DNA of 64,000 bases from Phalacrocorax aristotelis (lineage: Eukaryota; Chordata; Aves; Suliformes; Phalacrocoracidae), in contig NC_134277.1 in the NCBI RefSeq assembly GCF_949628215.1, forward strand, positions 28,843,058 through 28,907,057. Reading direction: 5' to 3'. Below, piece by piece: positions 14,801 to 27,371 of this stretch (position 1 is the stretch's first letter; each line of letters starts with the position of its first letter). The notes below the pieces were generated by a model, which worked only from the letters and a program-made list of their open reading frames with translations, did not search any database and had not been told where the DNA came from. Position numbers and translations under genes: made by a program.

Positions 14801-17800
14801 GGGGGGAAGATCATAAAAGAGAAAGCAAAGGCATAACATACTGCTAATTTAAGTAGGGAAAAAGGCAGTAAATAATTATGTTTCAGAAGTCTAACTATTC
14901 ACAACAATAAAAGATCTCTCTGGAATCATTTAGCATACAATTCTCTGCAAATTTAGACGTGTATTTTTTCCACATAGCATTAGTTGTAAATATGCCACTC
15001 AGTTTGCCAGCCTCTAGGCAGATATACGCTACCATTCAAACGGGACCTTTAAACTGAATTGATCTTATGCATGGAGTAGTGTTAGTCTTTCTACTGTGAA
15101 TCAACAGGAAATCAAGCTGAAAAAAATCAGACGTCAGACGACAGTGGAGTACTATCTAGATGGTTTTAGTGATGACATTTTCAATTCTATCTTTGGGATA
15201 AGTCTAATGCAAGTCACTACAAAACCACATTGCTTCAAAAACTCCTTTTGCCAGTAGCATCCCATCTCTATACTTAAGCACGTGGTTAGACTGTTTCTCT
15301 CGGTACGGGTGCTTCTCCAGAACTAAGTTCCAGAACTTAGTTGAGGTGCTCTAAATAATTTAATAAAGTAGATGTGTGAGAAACGGAAAACACATTTTCA
15401 GTTCAGTGGAACTAAACTGTAAATCAGGATCTGCAAGATAACCTGAAAAAAACCAAATGTGAGTTAACACTGTGGTAGTCACATACCTCTTCACCTTTTT
15501 CTCCATGATCTCCTTTTTGAGCATCACCCTATTAGAAGCAAAGGAATACAACTGAAATATATACTGCTCTCTCATTTATCACTATTACACTAAAACCAAG
15601 AACACTGTTTAAGGAGCCAAAGTTGCTTTTCCTATTTACAAATATCCACACTTCTTCCTCCCACAATGAAGGACACACAATTCCTGAACATTAACATAGA
15701 AAACTCAACTACTCTTATTAGATGACTGAAATCGTAGTCATCAAAGCAATCCACTCTGCTCAAGAGATTTGTGTACTCTTAGAAAGCTCTGTGGAGTTTA
15801 GACAGCCTTCAGCTAGATTCAGAGATGCCTGCTGTCAGAGTAAAACTGGAATGACAGGCATTGTTAACTTGGTAGCAGTTTAGTTTCAGATTTTTCTCTC
15901 TCACTTCTAAGGCAGCTAACTATCAACCTCTGATAGTAAAAGGTAATCTTTTGAATCATATTTTAATCTACTGTCCTTTGTTGCATTCACTTCTATGGTT
16001 TGAATAAAACTAGATAGAAATTTGCTTTATTTTTTTAAATTCACTTTACCTTGTTTCCTTTTGGTCCCGGCTCACCTTTTTCCCCTCTGTTACCAGCACT
16101 GCCCTGAAACAAAGCAGGAAAATTTTATTATCACTGTGAGGATAAAAGTCTCCGGTTTCTCTAAGACTGCACCTTGGGGGCAGGCCAAAAATCATTCTGG
16201 AGTAAGCTTAGGTAAAAACCCACACTGATTTAGGTATGGCACATGTAAGACTACTTTCACTCAGCTAAAAGAAATCTGGTATTATAAGTTACCTGTGATT
16301 TTTTTTTATTAATCAATATTCAATGATAAATACATTTTCTACGGAGCAATTGAAAATCTAACCAGGAAGGTGTCACAAAAACCATACACAGTTCCTCCTC
16401 CCCATATTTCAGAGTTACCCACCACTATCTGATCTCTGCTTAAACCCCACCTATGCACAGAACAGCTTAGTGGCAATATTCAGCAGCCCCAAAATAAAAA
16501 CTGACTACACCATTATTCCTGTCTGTCTGGAGGTTCATGAAGGTGGAGACTAGACAGCTTGGTGTGTATGTGTATATATATAAAAATACATATATAATAG
16601 GTTACATGTAATATTTTTGGATATAATAACTTAAAATTCTTGGATCTTAAATTTTAAATTGGAAACGGGGTTTAGTTCCACATGCACATTATCCAGAACC
16701 AAGGGACTGGATGATAGGCCCTCCTGTCATAAGCTGCTACACATATGATTGACCAGTTGCTTAGTGTCTAGGGAGAAAGGCAAAATCCTCTGTGTGCACC
16801 TTGGTTGTCTCTGGGGTAGCTACTAAAGATACAACGGGATCAAAGAGGTCACACCCTGTCTGAACTCTCATTTCGCTCTTCTTTACCAGAGCCGAGAAAC
16901 AGTTATGTGTTGAGATATCAAAGAGAAAAGAGAGTGTTGAAGGCAGAGTTTTAGACTTTTCTTCATATATGCCATCACCCTCACTCTTTTGAACCTTTAT
17001 CCCTTACACAAATAGAAGCTGCTGGTGGAAGTAAACCTTTGTCTAATGGACCTTTCCTTCCCCACTATAAGATTCAAGAATAACTTTTTAATTTGGGCTT
17101 CAAAATCATGTACTTCTTAATCCCCAGTGTTTTGTTAGCCAATAATATAAATATATTTCCAAGATAGCATGTTATTATGGATTGATTTTGTTCTGAGCTC
17201 TTTTAAGTGTGGCCTTTCACAGGGACATGCTGATACATCGCTTCTTTTTGCAGTACATGCACAGCTAATATCTTGATTTTTACAGGCATAGTAACCCATT
17301 AAAATACTGTGCAACATTGATTTCAAGGATTAAAATTCAAATTCAGGAGGCTTTTCAAATGAATGCATACTTACAGAATCACCTTTGTCTCCTTTTACTC
17401 CCTTTTCACACTCGCAGTTCTTCCACATACACTAAAAAGTTAATAGAAACATTAAGGAGCACATTTTTCAAATGTATTATTTCAAACTTTTAAAGCAAAA
17501 ACTCTGTTTTTGCCTAGCCACAGACTAGAAAAAATAGAAGTGGAATAACAGGAAAGAAATGATTCTTCTAATATATATATTTCTTATAAAATCAACATTA
17601 CTGTTGATTATATCCTGTATACACCTTATTTATAAGAAAAGCAAATACATCTGTTACTACTGCAACTACAAATGTTTATGGTAGGATATATGTAGTAAAT
17701 AGTACTGTGAAATCTTACATAATTTTTGGAGAATTTTGACATTGCTATTGTTTTCTAATGAGACCACTAATGAACTTGCATGTGTTATATGAGTCCTATT

Positions 17801-20334
17801 CCACTCTGGTAGGAAGAGTTCTTTATATCTTACTGTTGATACTACCCACTAATGAACACAAGTCGTAGATTTCTCAGAAGGCATGGAAGAAATGGATGAA
17901 AGTTAAAATAAAAGCAAACACGACTGGAAACTTTACTCAGGGAAGGAAGGCTGTTTAATCCTGGAGTATTGTTGCATTATAGAAGAAGCAGGCATCAGGA
18001 GATCTAGTATGAATAAAAGTAATCGAAACACACAAAACTCAAAACACCTACCTGCTTCTGAAGCAAGGCTTCCTGAAAAGAAGAAAAAAAAATTACTTTC
18101 ATATAGATAAAGGGGGAAGCTCCCTCCATCCTGACTCCTCATGTAGAAGAGACATGCACCACAGAAACATTCCTCACAACAGCACCATTCCCTGAGATCT
18201 CACAGAAGACTTTCTCTTTTGTAAATATACACCTTCACAGGTACAAAAAATAGATCTATAACAACAAGAATTATTTCAGAAATGCCTTTCACTTACTGCA
18301 TCTGTGAGAACTCTAGCCATGTGCTTAGTTGCAAAACTTAACTTATTTTCATGAATAACTACCAAGTTTCCATTTCTGATTTTAAATTTTCCAAATTAGA
18401 TTTCTACCACCTTTAAGAGACTACAAAAATGTTGCATAAATTCTGTATGGACTACTCCCTAATTAAAGCTATTGCATTTTCTAATAACTATTTTCCTCCA
18501 AACTGTCTTAATTTATTATTTGGAAAGTCTTCTCTTACTTGAAAATATTTTCTAGGATTTTAAACCCCAAACACTTCCTAGACCACGCCAACACGTTGCA
18601 CATTATTGCCCAGAAGCAAGAAAGGTCAAGTCCAGCCGAAATCTCTCTCACAGCAACACTTTTTTCTACTCTAAACTAAGAAATTAATTAAGGAGTATTC
18701 CCTACCTTTTCTTATGTGTGCCTTATGCTGCACTAGAAGGGCAGAAAGCTAAGTGCCCTTAGCTAATAACTACAGTGGCAGTACTTACCGCACTTTGGAA
18801 ACCTGACCCCACTTAGGTCAATTAAAAAAATTCTACTAGCTTCATCAGACTTCCTTGAAGTTAATTCTTAAGCTCAGAGTTACTGACCTTCTCTGCTACC
18901 AACGCTGGAGCCCAGCTCTTGCAGATGTCCCACATGTTCTTTACAACCTTCCTGAACTTCCAAATCTGAGGCCAACTCCAGCCCTGGTTCACCTGCAAAC
19001 CTCTGCACTGCCTTCAGGACTTACCTATCAAAGTTAAATGAAATATGCCACGGACAGATGGGTGTCAAGATTAATTAACATCAGCGTTACTTACCAGTTC
19101 CAATGTTACATCAGCTATCAGGTTGTCATCATCCAGGCATGAGACACGCTTAGAGGATGAATTACCAGATATCATGCGCAATTTTTCTTCTTGGACTTTT
19201 TTCTTAGAAAGGCCAATGGTAAAAAAATGTATTCCAAGACTCCTAGCGGCTGCAGCTATACCCTGGACATTAGGGCTGTTTGGATGATCCACACCATCAG
19301 TCATCAAAAAAGCCACTTTCACACTTGTTTTACGACCTTCAGTTTTAAACAGCTGAGTGGCATTGGAAATTGCATAATAGGAGTAGGTGCCGTGGCCAAT
19401 AAAGCCCAGAGACTTGATTTTCTCTTTAAAATTCTGCACATTTCTCCAGACTCTAAAGGAATGATCGATGCTGACAGTGCTGCTGAACTGCATACTTGCT
19501 AGTTTGACATTATACTTCTGAGACTTAACTGGCTTCATCTGGAAAATGCTGTCACTTAAGTTTTGAGCAAAATTCTTCTGTAAATCAAATAACTGATTTT
19601 TGGCACTTTCTGAACTGTCCAAGATAAAGACTATATCAACAAGACACATATCACCTGTAATGGAACAAGAAAGTTAAATCTATGAATGATGGGCACACCT
19701 GCACAACAGATTTCAGATAATTCTCTGCAACAATCCCAATCCTCAGATCATTTCCCCAAGGATTCCACTGTCTTCCCAGTAAAAATTCTAAGGATAAATT
19801 TCACTGTAAATGCCAAAAATTCTACTGAAGTCAAGTAACTAAATTTAAGTTACTTTAATTCATCAGTATTATTAAATACAGTCTACAGACAAAAACTTAT
19901 AAATTAGGGTCTTGATTAAATTGTTTTAGCATTTTAGTTATTTTGTATACAAAATTTCCCACATGCAACTTCAAACTGAAAATCAGGCTTGTTATGATTT
20001 ATCTTGATAGAGGTATGCATGTCAATGGAAATCATAGATCAAACAGGAGTTCATGATCAAGTAAATCTCACCACAGTATTTTCCAGGCCTGATAATCAGA
20101 ATAAATCACATTTTATAAATGCATAAATAAGTTGTCAATTACTAGCTAATTATCCTGAAACATGCGGAGACATACAGCATAGTCAATTAGAAATTTTAAG
20201 AAAATGGTTTTACCTTCATCTTTTTGCATGTGAGAAGAAGAATGCTTTCCTTTTTTTCTGTTTTGCCCATATCCTATCTCGTATGTTGTCAAAGCCAAAA
20301 GCAAAAAGCAAAAGAAAGAGTGTTTTTTCCACAT
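2806..20334 (-). CDS. COL28A1: Collagen type XXVIII alpha 1 chain, 5' part (342 codons, continues past left edge)
   Basis: Secreted collagen of basement membranes and peripheral nerve, with von Willebrand A (vWA) domains flanking a triple helix. Coding exons in transcript order: 20214-20334 (ATG at 20334), 19095-19654, 18052-18072, 17375-17431, 16050-16103, 15487-15528, 14742-14768, 13557-13601, 4949-4993, 2806-2859. Every junction has GT-AG sites and phases agree (exon 2 ends in phase 1, all later ones in phase 0). The sum is 1026 nt, an unbroken frame. Domains: signal peptide (about residues 1-23), basic linker, vWA (about 44-225), a Cys-containing linker, then Gly-X-Y repeats with the short GDAQKG interruption also present in human COL28A1. 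The rest of the helix, the second vWA and the Kunitz domain must lie to the left of the window. I recalled the family alignment rather than computing it. Confidence 0.95.
4949..4993 (-). CDS. COL28A1: COL28A1 collagen exon ([15 protein letters not shown])
   Basis: Fifteen codons of perfect Gly-X-Y between acceptor CCTCAG and donor GTAAGG. It corresponds to the human GSPGPYGPKGPRGIQ exon and follows an 8.5-kb intron that holds the repeats at 5.8-11.9 kb. A diverged second copy of this exon lies at 29945-29989. Confidence 0.9.
5798..6148 (-). mobile_element. CR1 LINE fragment, 5'-truncated
   Basis: A minus-strand open stretch encodes the C-terminal end of CR1 ORF2 ([14 protein letters not shown] is a hallmark). 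The CR1 3' tail with TCATAGAATCATAGAAT-type octamers is at 5798-5830 on the plus strand. Its 5' truncation, near 6148, is exactly where the left inverted-repeat arm stops, with about 3 nt (GCT) shared at the junction. It lies in the COL28A1 intron. Confidence 0.85.
6148..9100 (-). repeat. Left arm of a ~2.95-kb inverted duplication
   Basis: Read on the minus strand, this segment matches 56803-59751 on the plus strand nearly base for base. Paired positions sum to 65903 over most of the arm and to 65899 past a poly-A length difference near 7030-7060, so it is collinear. It contains unique-looking DNA plus the 3' end of a CR1. Shared open frames such as 6552-6755/59144-59347 are identical in translation; 7355-7573/58330-58548 and 8346-8540/57363-57557 differ by one residue each. 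I noticed only a handful of substitutions. It lies in a COL28A1 intron. Confidence 0.93.
8727..11900 (-). mobile_element. CR1 LINE, long copy with endonuclease and RT regions, inactive
   Basis: About 3.2 kb of avian CR1 on the minus strand. The AP-endonuclease region of ORF2 is at 11103-11561 (ITETWW, GGVALYV, CYRPP). Reverse-transcriptase pieces are at 9709-9897 ([13 protein letters not shown]) and 9370-9675 (with FADDTKL). The C-terminal end is at 8799-9380 and the 3' tail near 8727. The reading frame is broken by stops and frameshifts, so it cannot be active. The 5' limit is approximate: sequence up to about 11900 looks like the ORF1/ORF2 junction region. Its last ~370 bp belong to the inverted-duplication arm. 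Confidence 0.9.
13557..17431 (-). CDS. COL28A1: COL28A1 exon cluster: Cys linker and start of the collagen helix
   Basis: Five phase-0 exons: 17375-17431 ([11 protein letters not shown] linker, then Gly-X-Y), 16050-16103, 15487-15528, 14742-14768 and 13557-13601. Lengths of 57, 54, 42, 27 and 45 nt are the multiples of three, often of nine, that are usual for collagen. The helix is charged (KGD, RGE, KGE triplets), as in type XXVIII collagen. The GDAQKG break across the 16050 and 15487 exons is a known imperfection of this chain. An unpaired Cys appears in GECG. Confidence 0.93.
18052..18072 (-). CDS. COL28A1: COL28A1 21-nt micro-exon (7 codons)
   Basis: Between acceptor TTTTCAG and donor GTAGGT lie 21 nt coding EALLQKQ. 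This fits between the end of the vWA domain and the Cys-rich linker and matches the position of the LDILFEKK-like segment in human COL28A1. Phase 0 on both sides means it could be skipped without breaking the frame. Confidence 0.8.
19095..19654 (-). CDS. COL28A1: COL28A1 exon encoding the first von Willebrand A domain
   Basis: One 560-nt exon carries a whole vWA domain, a protein-binding fold with a metal-ion-dependent adhesion site (MIDAS). The three MIDAS elements are visible: DSSES after VDIVFIL, the Thr of GHGTYSYY, and the Asp of LMTDG. The exon starts in phase 1, completing a Gly codon with the previous exon, and ends in phase 0 at a strong GTAAGT donor. A single-exon vWA domain agrees with the known structure of this gene. 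Confidence 0.95.
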
Positions 20335-20370
20335 AGTGACTTTGATCCCAAATCAGATGACTTTTCCTTT
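20214..20370 (-). CDS. COL28A1: COL28A1 exon with start codon and signal peptide
   Basis: The ATG is at 20334-20332. The protein opens [19 protein letters not shown], a basic start followed by a hydrophobic core typical of a cleaved signal peptide, then a charged stretch (GQNRKKGK). The donor follows GAAG at 20214. An acceptor AG at 20371-20372 gives a 36-nt 5' leader in this exon, so at least one non-coding exon lies further upstream. Confidence 0.9.
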
Positions 20371-23300
20371 CTGTTAAAAGCAAAAAAATCACCTGTGAAC
20401 ACTTCATTAATAGATGCAAATAAATAAATACAGATACTTTACATACAGAATACACATTTGTGGGAAGCACAATTCTAGAGACCACATATAAAAAACAATT
20501 ATAAAAAGTTACTCGGTAGGTGATTTAAGCAGAGCAGCCAGTACAGTCCCAACTGTAGCTCACATGTATGTTAGAACCTGCTTTATTAGACAAGAAATAC
20601 AGGTAGAACAATCTCAGTGCTCTCTTTTCTTTCTTAAAAAAACCCAGTGCTGTCTTTGGCTTTCATTTGAACATCTATCAAAGGGTAAAAGGAATTGTCA
20701 CTAATGCATACTGCTATTAACATACTTTGTTATTAAACTAATTATATTACCAGAAATATTACAGAAAACATAGAATATAGTTTGTTTCTAGAAATCCCTA
20801 ATTGTTAGGAATAAACGAAGATCTGGGTGTTTTGGGATGCAGCTATGTTACCTAGACCTGGAGCAGCAGTATGAACAACTTATATTTCTAAGAAACAATG
20901 GCTTAGTAATGAAATTCAGTACATTAATGTATTATGAATGCTACATGGCTGTAACAGAATGTGTGTAATATTTTCCATAAAGACAATATTTTATTATAAT
21001 AACAATATACACTAATAAAATGAGCATTACAACAATTAAGTCAGCGAGTCAACATATTCTAGAGAAGACAGAACTCCATTAAAACTGATTTACAAAATAC
21101 ACCTGTAATTTACAATAATTCATTTTTAAATATCATTAATAACAGGGTTAATATATTAAATATAAATATCCTTCATAAATCCTCTTTTCAAGTCTATCAA
21201 GCAGTTACATATTCAGAAACCATCAGTGCAGTCCTCTAAAAATAGAAAGGAAATAACTCTCTTACCTTCGAAGGCATTCAAAAAACAAATGGTGGACTAA
21301 ATAAGATGTCAGTGTAGAAAATATCTCCAGTAGGTCATACTGGAAAATGTGGGGTTTTTTTACGAAAGTAAGGCAACCTGTAAATAAACAGCCTATCCAC
21401 TTGTAAATGGATCTACCTTGCATCTAGATCATTTATGGTCTATTATTGCTGTTCAGCTGGCCAAAGTTTAAATGAAGATAGTCGGGCACTTAGCCAGGGC
21501 TGAGTGGGAGACCAAGCCATTCTATTAAAGGGACAGTGTCAGTCTGGGAACATGAGTGTTTTCCCATTTTAAATAACTGAACTTACATTTAAAAGCTCAC
21601 TTCTAGACAATCTGCATTTTTACCCATCACTTTGCCAGCCACACCTCTTCAGCTTGTCCATGCTAATGTTGCAGCATTGGCTAGATCAGATGTGAGATTA
21701 GCACGTTATCGTTTGTAGGCTAGAACTTAATTCTGACCCAAGGATTTATGGGTCTGCCAGGACCATGAGCATGTCTCAAAGGGGTAACTGCATTAGCAAT
21801 TACAATAATAAAAGACAATTTAAAAAAAAAATAATAATCCGGAGCTGTTTTTCTCAGAAATTCTTTCTGCTCTTTAAATCTTCTGAACAGTCAGACACAG
21901 ACAGCATATCTAAAAGGGAGCTGTCATTTAAGTAGCTCTCAGCATGCTGCATGCAAATTATATTAGCTCTGTATAATGGCAGACTGCGGAGTAAAATTGT
22001 AATGTTACAGTGTTAAGTAAAAAACTATGCTAATGGTAAGTCTCACGGAACCATGACACGCCTTGAGGGAGTTCTGTGCAGATGCCCAGCTAAAGGTCAG
22101 TGTTCAGCCTCCAGATAGGCATTGCCTATGAGGCAAGACATCCCTTGGCAATTTGGTGGCAGGACAGAGAGCTCCTTCTCATGGCGCTGCAGAAGGGAGG
22201 ATTTAGGCTTCATCACTGGGATGCATCACGTCCCTGAACTGCAATGTGATTAAGCATTGAAATGTGTCAGCTGTCAGTAAAAAATTCAAGTCATATATGA
22301 ATAATCTGGGCATTTCAAATACAGATGATAAAGAGATGTTTTGAGTGAAGCAGATTTTTTGGCAGAGGTCCACTCTTTCATCAAAAACTTAGGCTTGAAA
22401 ATTTATAAACATTTGGCTATTAACCCTTTAACTATACCAAATAGCTTTAAAAAAAATCTGCCTAAATACTATATAAGTTGCACTCCTTAACATTTCTCAA
22501 GACAGATTTTCTAGACTTGAGACCACCTTCGTAGCTTATGTCTTGGACACTGTTTTTAAACATATACTCCAAAACCTGACTCAGTATCTAAATTCTATAG
22601 GACAGTAATGTTGTCTATTAATTGCTTTTTTGTGTTTCCAAACCCAATGACTGTGTGTGCTCTTTTTGTTCCAGCACCTGATTGAAGTTTCACAGTGAAA
22701 TGGATACCTCCCATCACCCAGAAAACACTTTCAGCACGGCAAGTAGTGGGCAAAGCTTAGGAATAGTTGTCTTACCAAAAAAATATGAATGTTGAGGCTT
22801 TGCATTCTCTGTAAGTTATTTCTGCTTTTTTAGTTCTGTAGGAAAAACACATCTGAAAAATGAAAAGGCAGAGAATATATGTTCTAAACTTTGTTTTTGA
22901 TATTGCAGATTTAATCATGTTATTTAATAGAAACAGAGTGAATGCCATGTATATCAATTGCCATTGATATGTCTTACTCGAAGGCATTCAACTTTCCAAA
23001 AGTGCTAAAGCACATCTGTTTATTCTGCTTCAAGCACAGCTCTTTCACAGCATGCCCCTTAGAAAGCTATTAGAGCACAACACAGCAGAGAACAAATACT
23101 TGCTCTCAGAGAATTCCCAGTCTCCTGTTCAAGAACCGTCATTAACAAGGCTGATGATTTGCTATGATCCAGATTTTAATATGCATAGAATGGAGAAACG
23201 GAAAGAAAAAGAGAGTTAACCATAAATCAAATTATTAACTTATGTTGTTTCATATGATAAATTAAAAATGCAAAATGGAAAATATTAAAGCCATTTAGTG

Positions 23301-24600
23301 ATTCCCAAAGCCTAAGGCAACAAGAAGGGCTTCTATAAGTACACAAGTAGCACAGATTATAAATCCACTGAAGTGCACCTGCAGCAGTCTATCTGCTACA
23401 CACATATAAAACAAAATCTGTTAAAATTAATGGGGCATATTTTCCCTATGGCAGACTAAATAAGGCGGGGAAAACCTTCTTCCCCCTCCTGCAAAATTCT
23501 GAGAGCCTCTTTTCCATGCAGCCAGCCTGTGAGTTCTTTGACTACTTTCTACCTGATTTAAAACAGAGATGCTAAGTTTGTGCACCTTTAATAAGAAACA
23601 GCAGCCACGTAATGAATGCAGCACTTGGTGGCATCTACCACCCCTGCCCCCTGACACACACAGGACAAAGAGAGGTCAGCCCCCACTTGAGATTCCTCCA
23701 CCGGCTGTTCAGTCCAGATGAACTCATGAACTTGGCAATCAGAGCCCAAGGCTGCAGACCAGACACATCATTTGCTAACTCTTACCAGAACAGAGGGAAA
23801 AAACGTGGGTGGCTGGTAGGGGTGGTAGGAGCAGTGAGGACAGGGAAGGGGAATGAAGACAAGGAATTTAATACGGAAAGGGAGCAAAAGTATTGCAAAA
23901 GAGGACTCCAAGCATGGGAGGAGTACCTGGGTGCATTGCAATAAGCAGAACTATTGGGAAATCTGAGGTTACCGTTGTGTGGCTGGGAGTGTAGGTGATA
24001 AAGGACTCAAAGAAAACCAGCATTAGTTTCATTGTTTAGCAAACAACTTGCTGTACTACAAGGCACATTTCATAAATCTGGATACAAATATTCTTCCTGA
24101 AGGAAGCTAAAACAGTTATGAACAGGGAGGGAAAGAAGCAATCCACTCAGGAGGGTAATATTCTAAAACACAGATTACCTTCAAATTCTGCAATATGAAA
24201 AAACTACAAGGAAGAAAGAATTAATTACTTATTAATTACTTAAACTTCACTAATCAAATCCTTGGGGAGGGTGGGGCACAGTTACAGACCCAATAGCAAT
24301 GTATTTGAATGTCTTATAGGCAAGGTTTTCTCCTAAACCTTCAACAGTTATTGCAACATTTGATCTCCCTGGACACTGAAGCAAGTGAATTTTGACAAAA
24401 CATTGCCATTATAAAATGGTGTCAATAATCACACTTTCTTGTCTCTTTTCAGTTCCCTTGTAGAAAAGCGCACAGAAACCATGCCTGCTTTGTGTTTAAA
24501 TAACAGCAATGGAATACGCTAACTAGGAGCTTTTAAGTAAGCAGAGTACCTTTGTTGCTGATATCATTAAAATTTTCGTGAAGGGGAAAGAACAGGGGGA
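20371..24600. other. COL28A1 5' flank or 5'UTR introns, no coding gene seen
   Basis: AT-rich DNA upstream of the start-codon exon. One possible small minus-strand non-coding exon is at about 21265-21301: an acceptor-like TTATTTAG, about 36 nt, then donor GTAAGAG. The open frame at 23612-23944 is not supported by any family resemblance. Confidence 0.4.
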
Positions 24601-24622
24601 AGGGAATAGGGTATCACTTACC

Positions 24623-24770
24623 AGTGAGCATAAAAAAAGTCTCTGCCTTCATTCCGGTTAGTAGAAGCACCCTTCATCCAGCCTGGGAGCAACGCCTCCT
24701 CTTTGCTAGAGCATACACTTTCAGAAGTACCTACCTTCTGCTTCTCCAATGGTAGATCCCTTTTTTAAAA
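24623..24770 (-). promoter_or_regulatory. Candidate first non-coding exon of COL28A1
   Basis: On the minus strand, GCTCACTG followed by GTAAGTG near 24622 is a strong donor with no coding frame upstream of it, as expected for a leader exon. About 140 bp upstream is an AT-rich TTTTAAAAAA stretch that could serve as a TATA-like element. Placement is inferred from distance and splice signal only; cDNA would decide. Confidence 0.3.
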
Positions 24771-27371
24771 GACATTCAGCTAGAAATTACATCTTGGCGA
24801 ACACCCATAACCTATTCATGTGTGCTGCAAGCCACAAGTATGAGAGCATATGTAACTTTAACTCATTTAAAAGATGAGACAATACATACTAAGTAACTCA
24901 GGGAGGTGTTAGCAAAGATGGAGATAACCCTAATCTGGTTGCATGGGAGAGCTGTACATCTGCGATACGACTGCACATAGTGCCATTCCTACACAGAACT
25001 GTCAGTCTGTGCATGCTCTGTTAACATGAAATGTGCTGGAGGAACATGATGCTACCAGAAAAAAAAACATACATGCACTGCTGCTCACACTCTTTCCCCA
25101 GTGCGGACGAGGAAGAATTAGCTGTCCCAGCAGCTGCAGCCTGCTCCTGAAAGGCCTCCTTCCTAGAACCCTCTACATCATCTCCTGTCAGATGACGAAT
25201 GAGCACGTGTCACTTCAATTGAGGTTAATTGTCTTAATTAAATAAACTTTGCCTTCATTATACAAACTGAGACTGAAGAGTTTCAATGGAACACAATCTT
25301 TTACACTAAATATCTCTTAATGCTATATATAAATGATAATTACTGGCAGCATCCAGCATCTGCTGGATCAGATACAACTGTGACAATTAAACATTTCATT
25401 AATAACAAATTAGTCACATAGATTACTCATACTCTTAACTTTATGCATGCTTAGATCAAGACTTGTAAACAGCCTATCCATCCAGACACAGATTATCAGC
25501 TACAGAAGAATGCTTTTTCCAGCAGTTGTCAAGGTTTATCTGCACTATATGCCAAAACAGAAATGAGTGAATCGATTTTCAGCTCTGTTCAAAGATTTCT
25601 CACTTTTCTTGGACCTGCAAGCACGACTCTCATCTGGCAGAGATCAGAAAATGTTAACATTTATGATTTTTAGACATAACAATCCCTACTGGTCAAATAC
25701 ACATGTGCCCTGGTAGTGGTCACAAACAGCTGGCGTTCAGATAGCAATGGGATTAAGTTTGGTTGTACTTTTCTGTCTAGAAAATCTGTAGACCTGTTAC
25801 ATGTTGTGTGTAATTGGTCTCTGGAAACAGCCTAAGCTGTTCTTCACTATTTACTCTGCTTTGGAAGTACAGGAGGGAAGTATAGGAAGGACCTTGACAG
25901 TTCTGTTATGGGATTGTAGACTGGCAATTCAGAGCTTTATTTTTTCACTAGTCTTGCCAGTATATAGTTTCATAGCTTTATATTCACTTAGTAATCAAAT
26001 CTGGTGGAAGTAATGCCTCCAGAATTACAGGGTTTTTTTTTAACACTAGTTATACTTCTTGCTAAGCTGTTTAGTACAGCAGTGTTTCAATGGCTGCTCT
26101 TTATCTGTAGAGCTTATCTTATGTTGCTAGTGTATTTTGAGGTAAAAAGCCTTTCATTCCTGCATTCATTCTAAGTCACTTCTTCTAATGGAAAAAATGA
26201 TGTATCAGCTTTCTTTCCTGGTACAATACCTATCCTCTTTGAATACTTCTTGCTATTCTTGTTACTGCAACTCAAAAATGGTGAAGAAATTAAAAGAAAC
26301 AGAGAGAGCTGACAAAGATAAGAGAGAGCTTCTGTATGAAGGCAGAAAAAAGTAAATTATGATTCTGAAGCTTGGAAAGCCACAACTGTATGCAAATGTG
26401 ATACAGATCTATAAAAGTATGAAAGACGGTAACTATTCTATAGTACATGAATGTATTATGTCAAAGGACTTAGACTTTGGATCAGTTTGGTTGATGATAT
26501 TAGCCAATACTGACTGCCCTGAATTCACATTTTTTCCCCAGTATGCTCTTCACTCAGTAGGAATGACAATAGTTACTATAAAGAACGGTAGATCTTTTTT
26601 CTGGCTAGGAGATGTAGCTAATGGATGCAATCTGAAACATGTCTTTTATACAGTTTTTAAAAACCACTGTTCCTAATACTAGATATATCTTAATTCAGTG
26701 CCATTGTTATTCATTCACTATGTAAGTAAAGGCATGATTCTATGCCTTTTAAAAATCAGGTTGCAATAAATGTATCAAAAGGATCATTTAGTTGCTGAAC
26801 TCAATTTATGTAAGCTATAAAGATATTTATGCTATCTAAAACCTGCCCTCTGGTGTACCTACAAGATAATGCATAACGATAGTATTTCATACTGGGTGAC
26901 TTATTCAGTGTTTAATCAGGACACAGCCAGTAAATGAGGCTACTGTCTGAGCAAAACATGTCCCCTTGTAATAGAAGGTGGAAGATAAAGACTAAGATAT
27001 TAAAAGACTAAGATACAATGCTTCAAGGAGGGAGGATCTCACCTGGAAGAACCCATTTTACTCCTTAGTTCCTATCTGATCCTGAGAAACTAAATACTCA
27101 TTTCACTCATTCCTTTCTTTTAGATAGGGAGTGCCAGTACCTGATATATGAATCTTCTGAGCACTACAAAGTCAGCAAGGGAATATGATCTGCTGAAGTG
27201 CAGTTCTGGGTTTTCAGAGAATTCAAATGTCAGTCTTGTTCTGTCACTCTGGAACACATGTAATACTGGCCTTAGAAATGTTCCTCTTTACTCTCACAGT
27301 AAATTATTACTTACAACTCTAAGAAAACAGAGCAAGGATTAAAACAGTAACTGTTCCAAAACAGACTTTAC
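24771..27371. other. Intergenic/intronic DNA, nothing identified
   Basis: AT-rich. There is a 105-codon open frame at 26359-26676 (plus strand) with no recognisable domain and no splice or promoter context. I see no repeat family or RNA gene that I can support. Confidence 0.4.

Noticed and set aside
21264-22990. Shared 13-mer CGAAGGCATTCAA near 21275 and 22979
   Set aside because: No extended similarity around it; probably chance, although the first copy ends at a donor-like site.
26359-26676. 105-codon plus-strand open frame
   Set aside because: No recognisable domain, promoter or splice context; its length is not exceptional for chance in this window. Not excluded absolutely.
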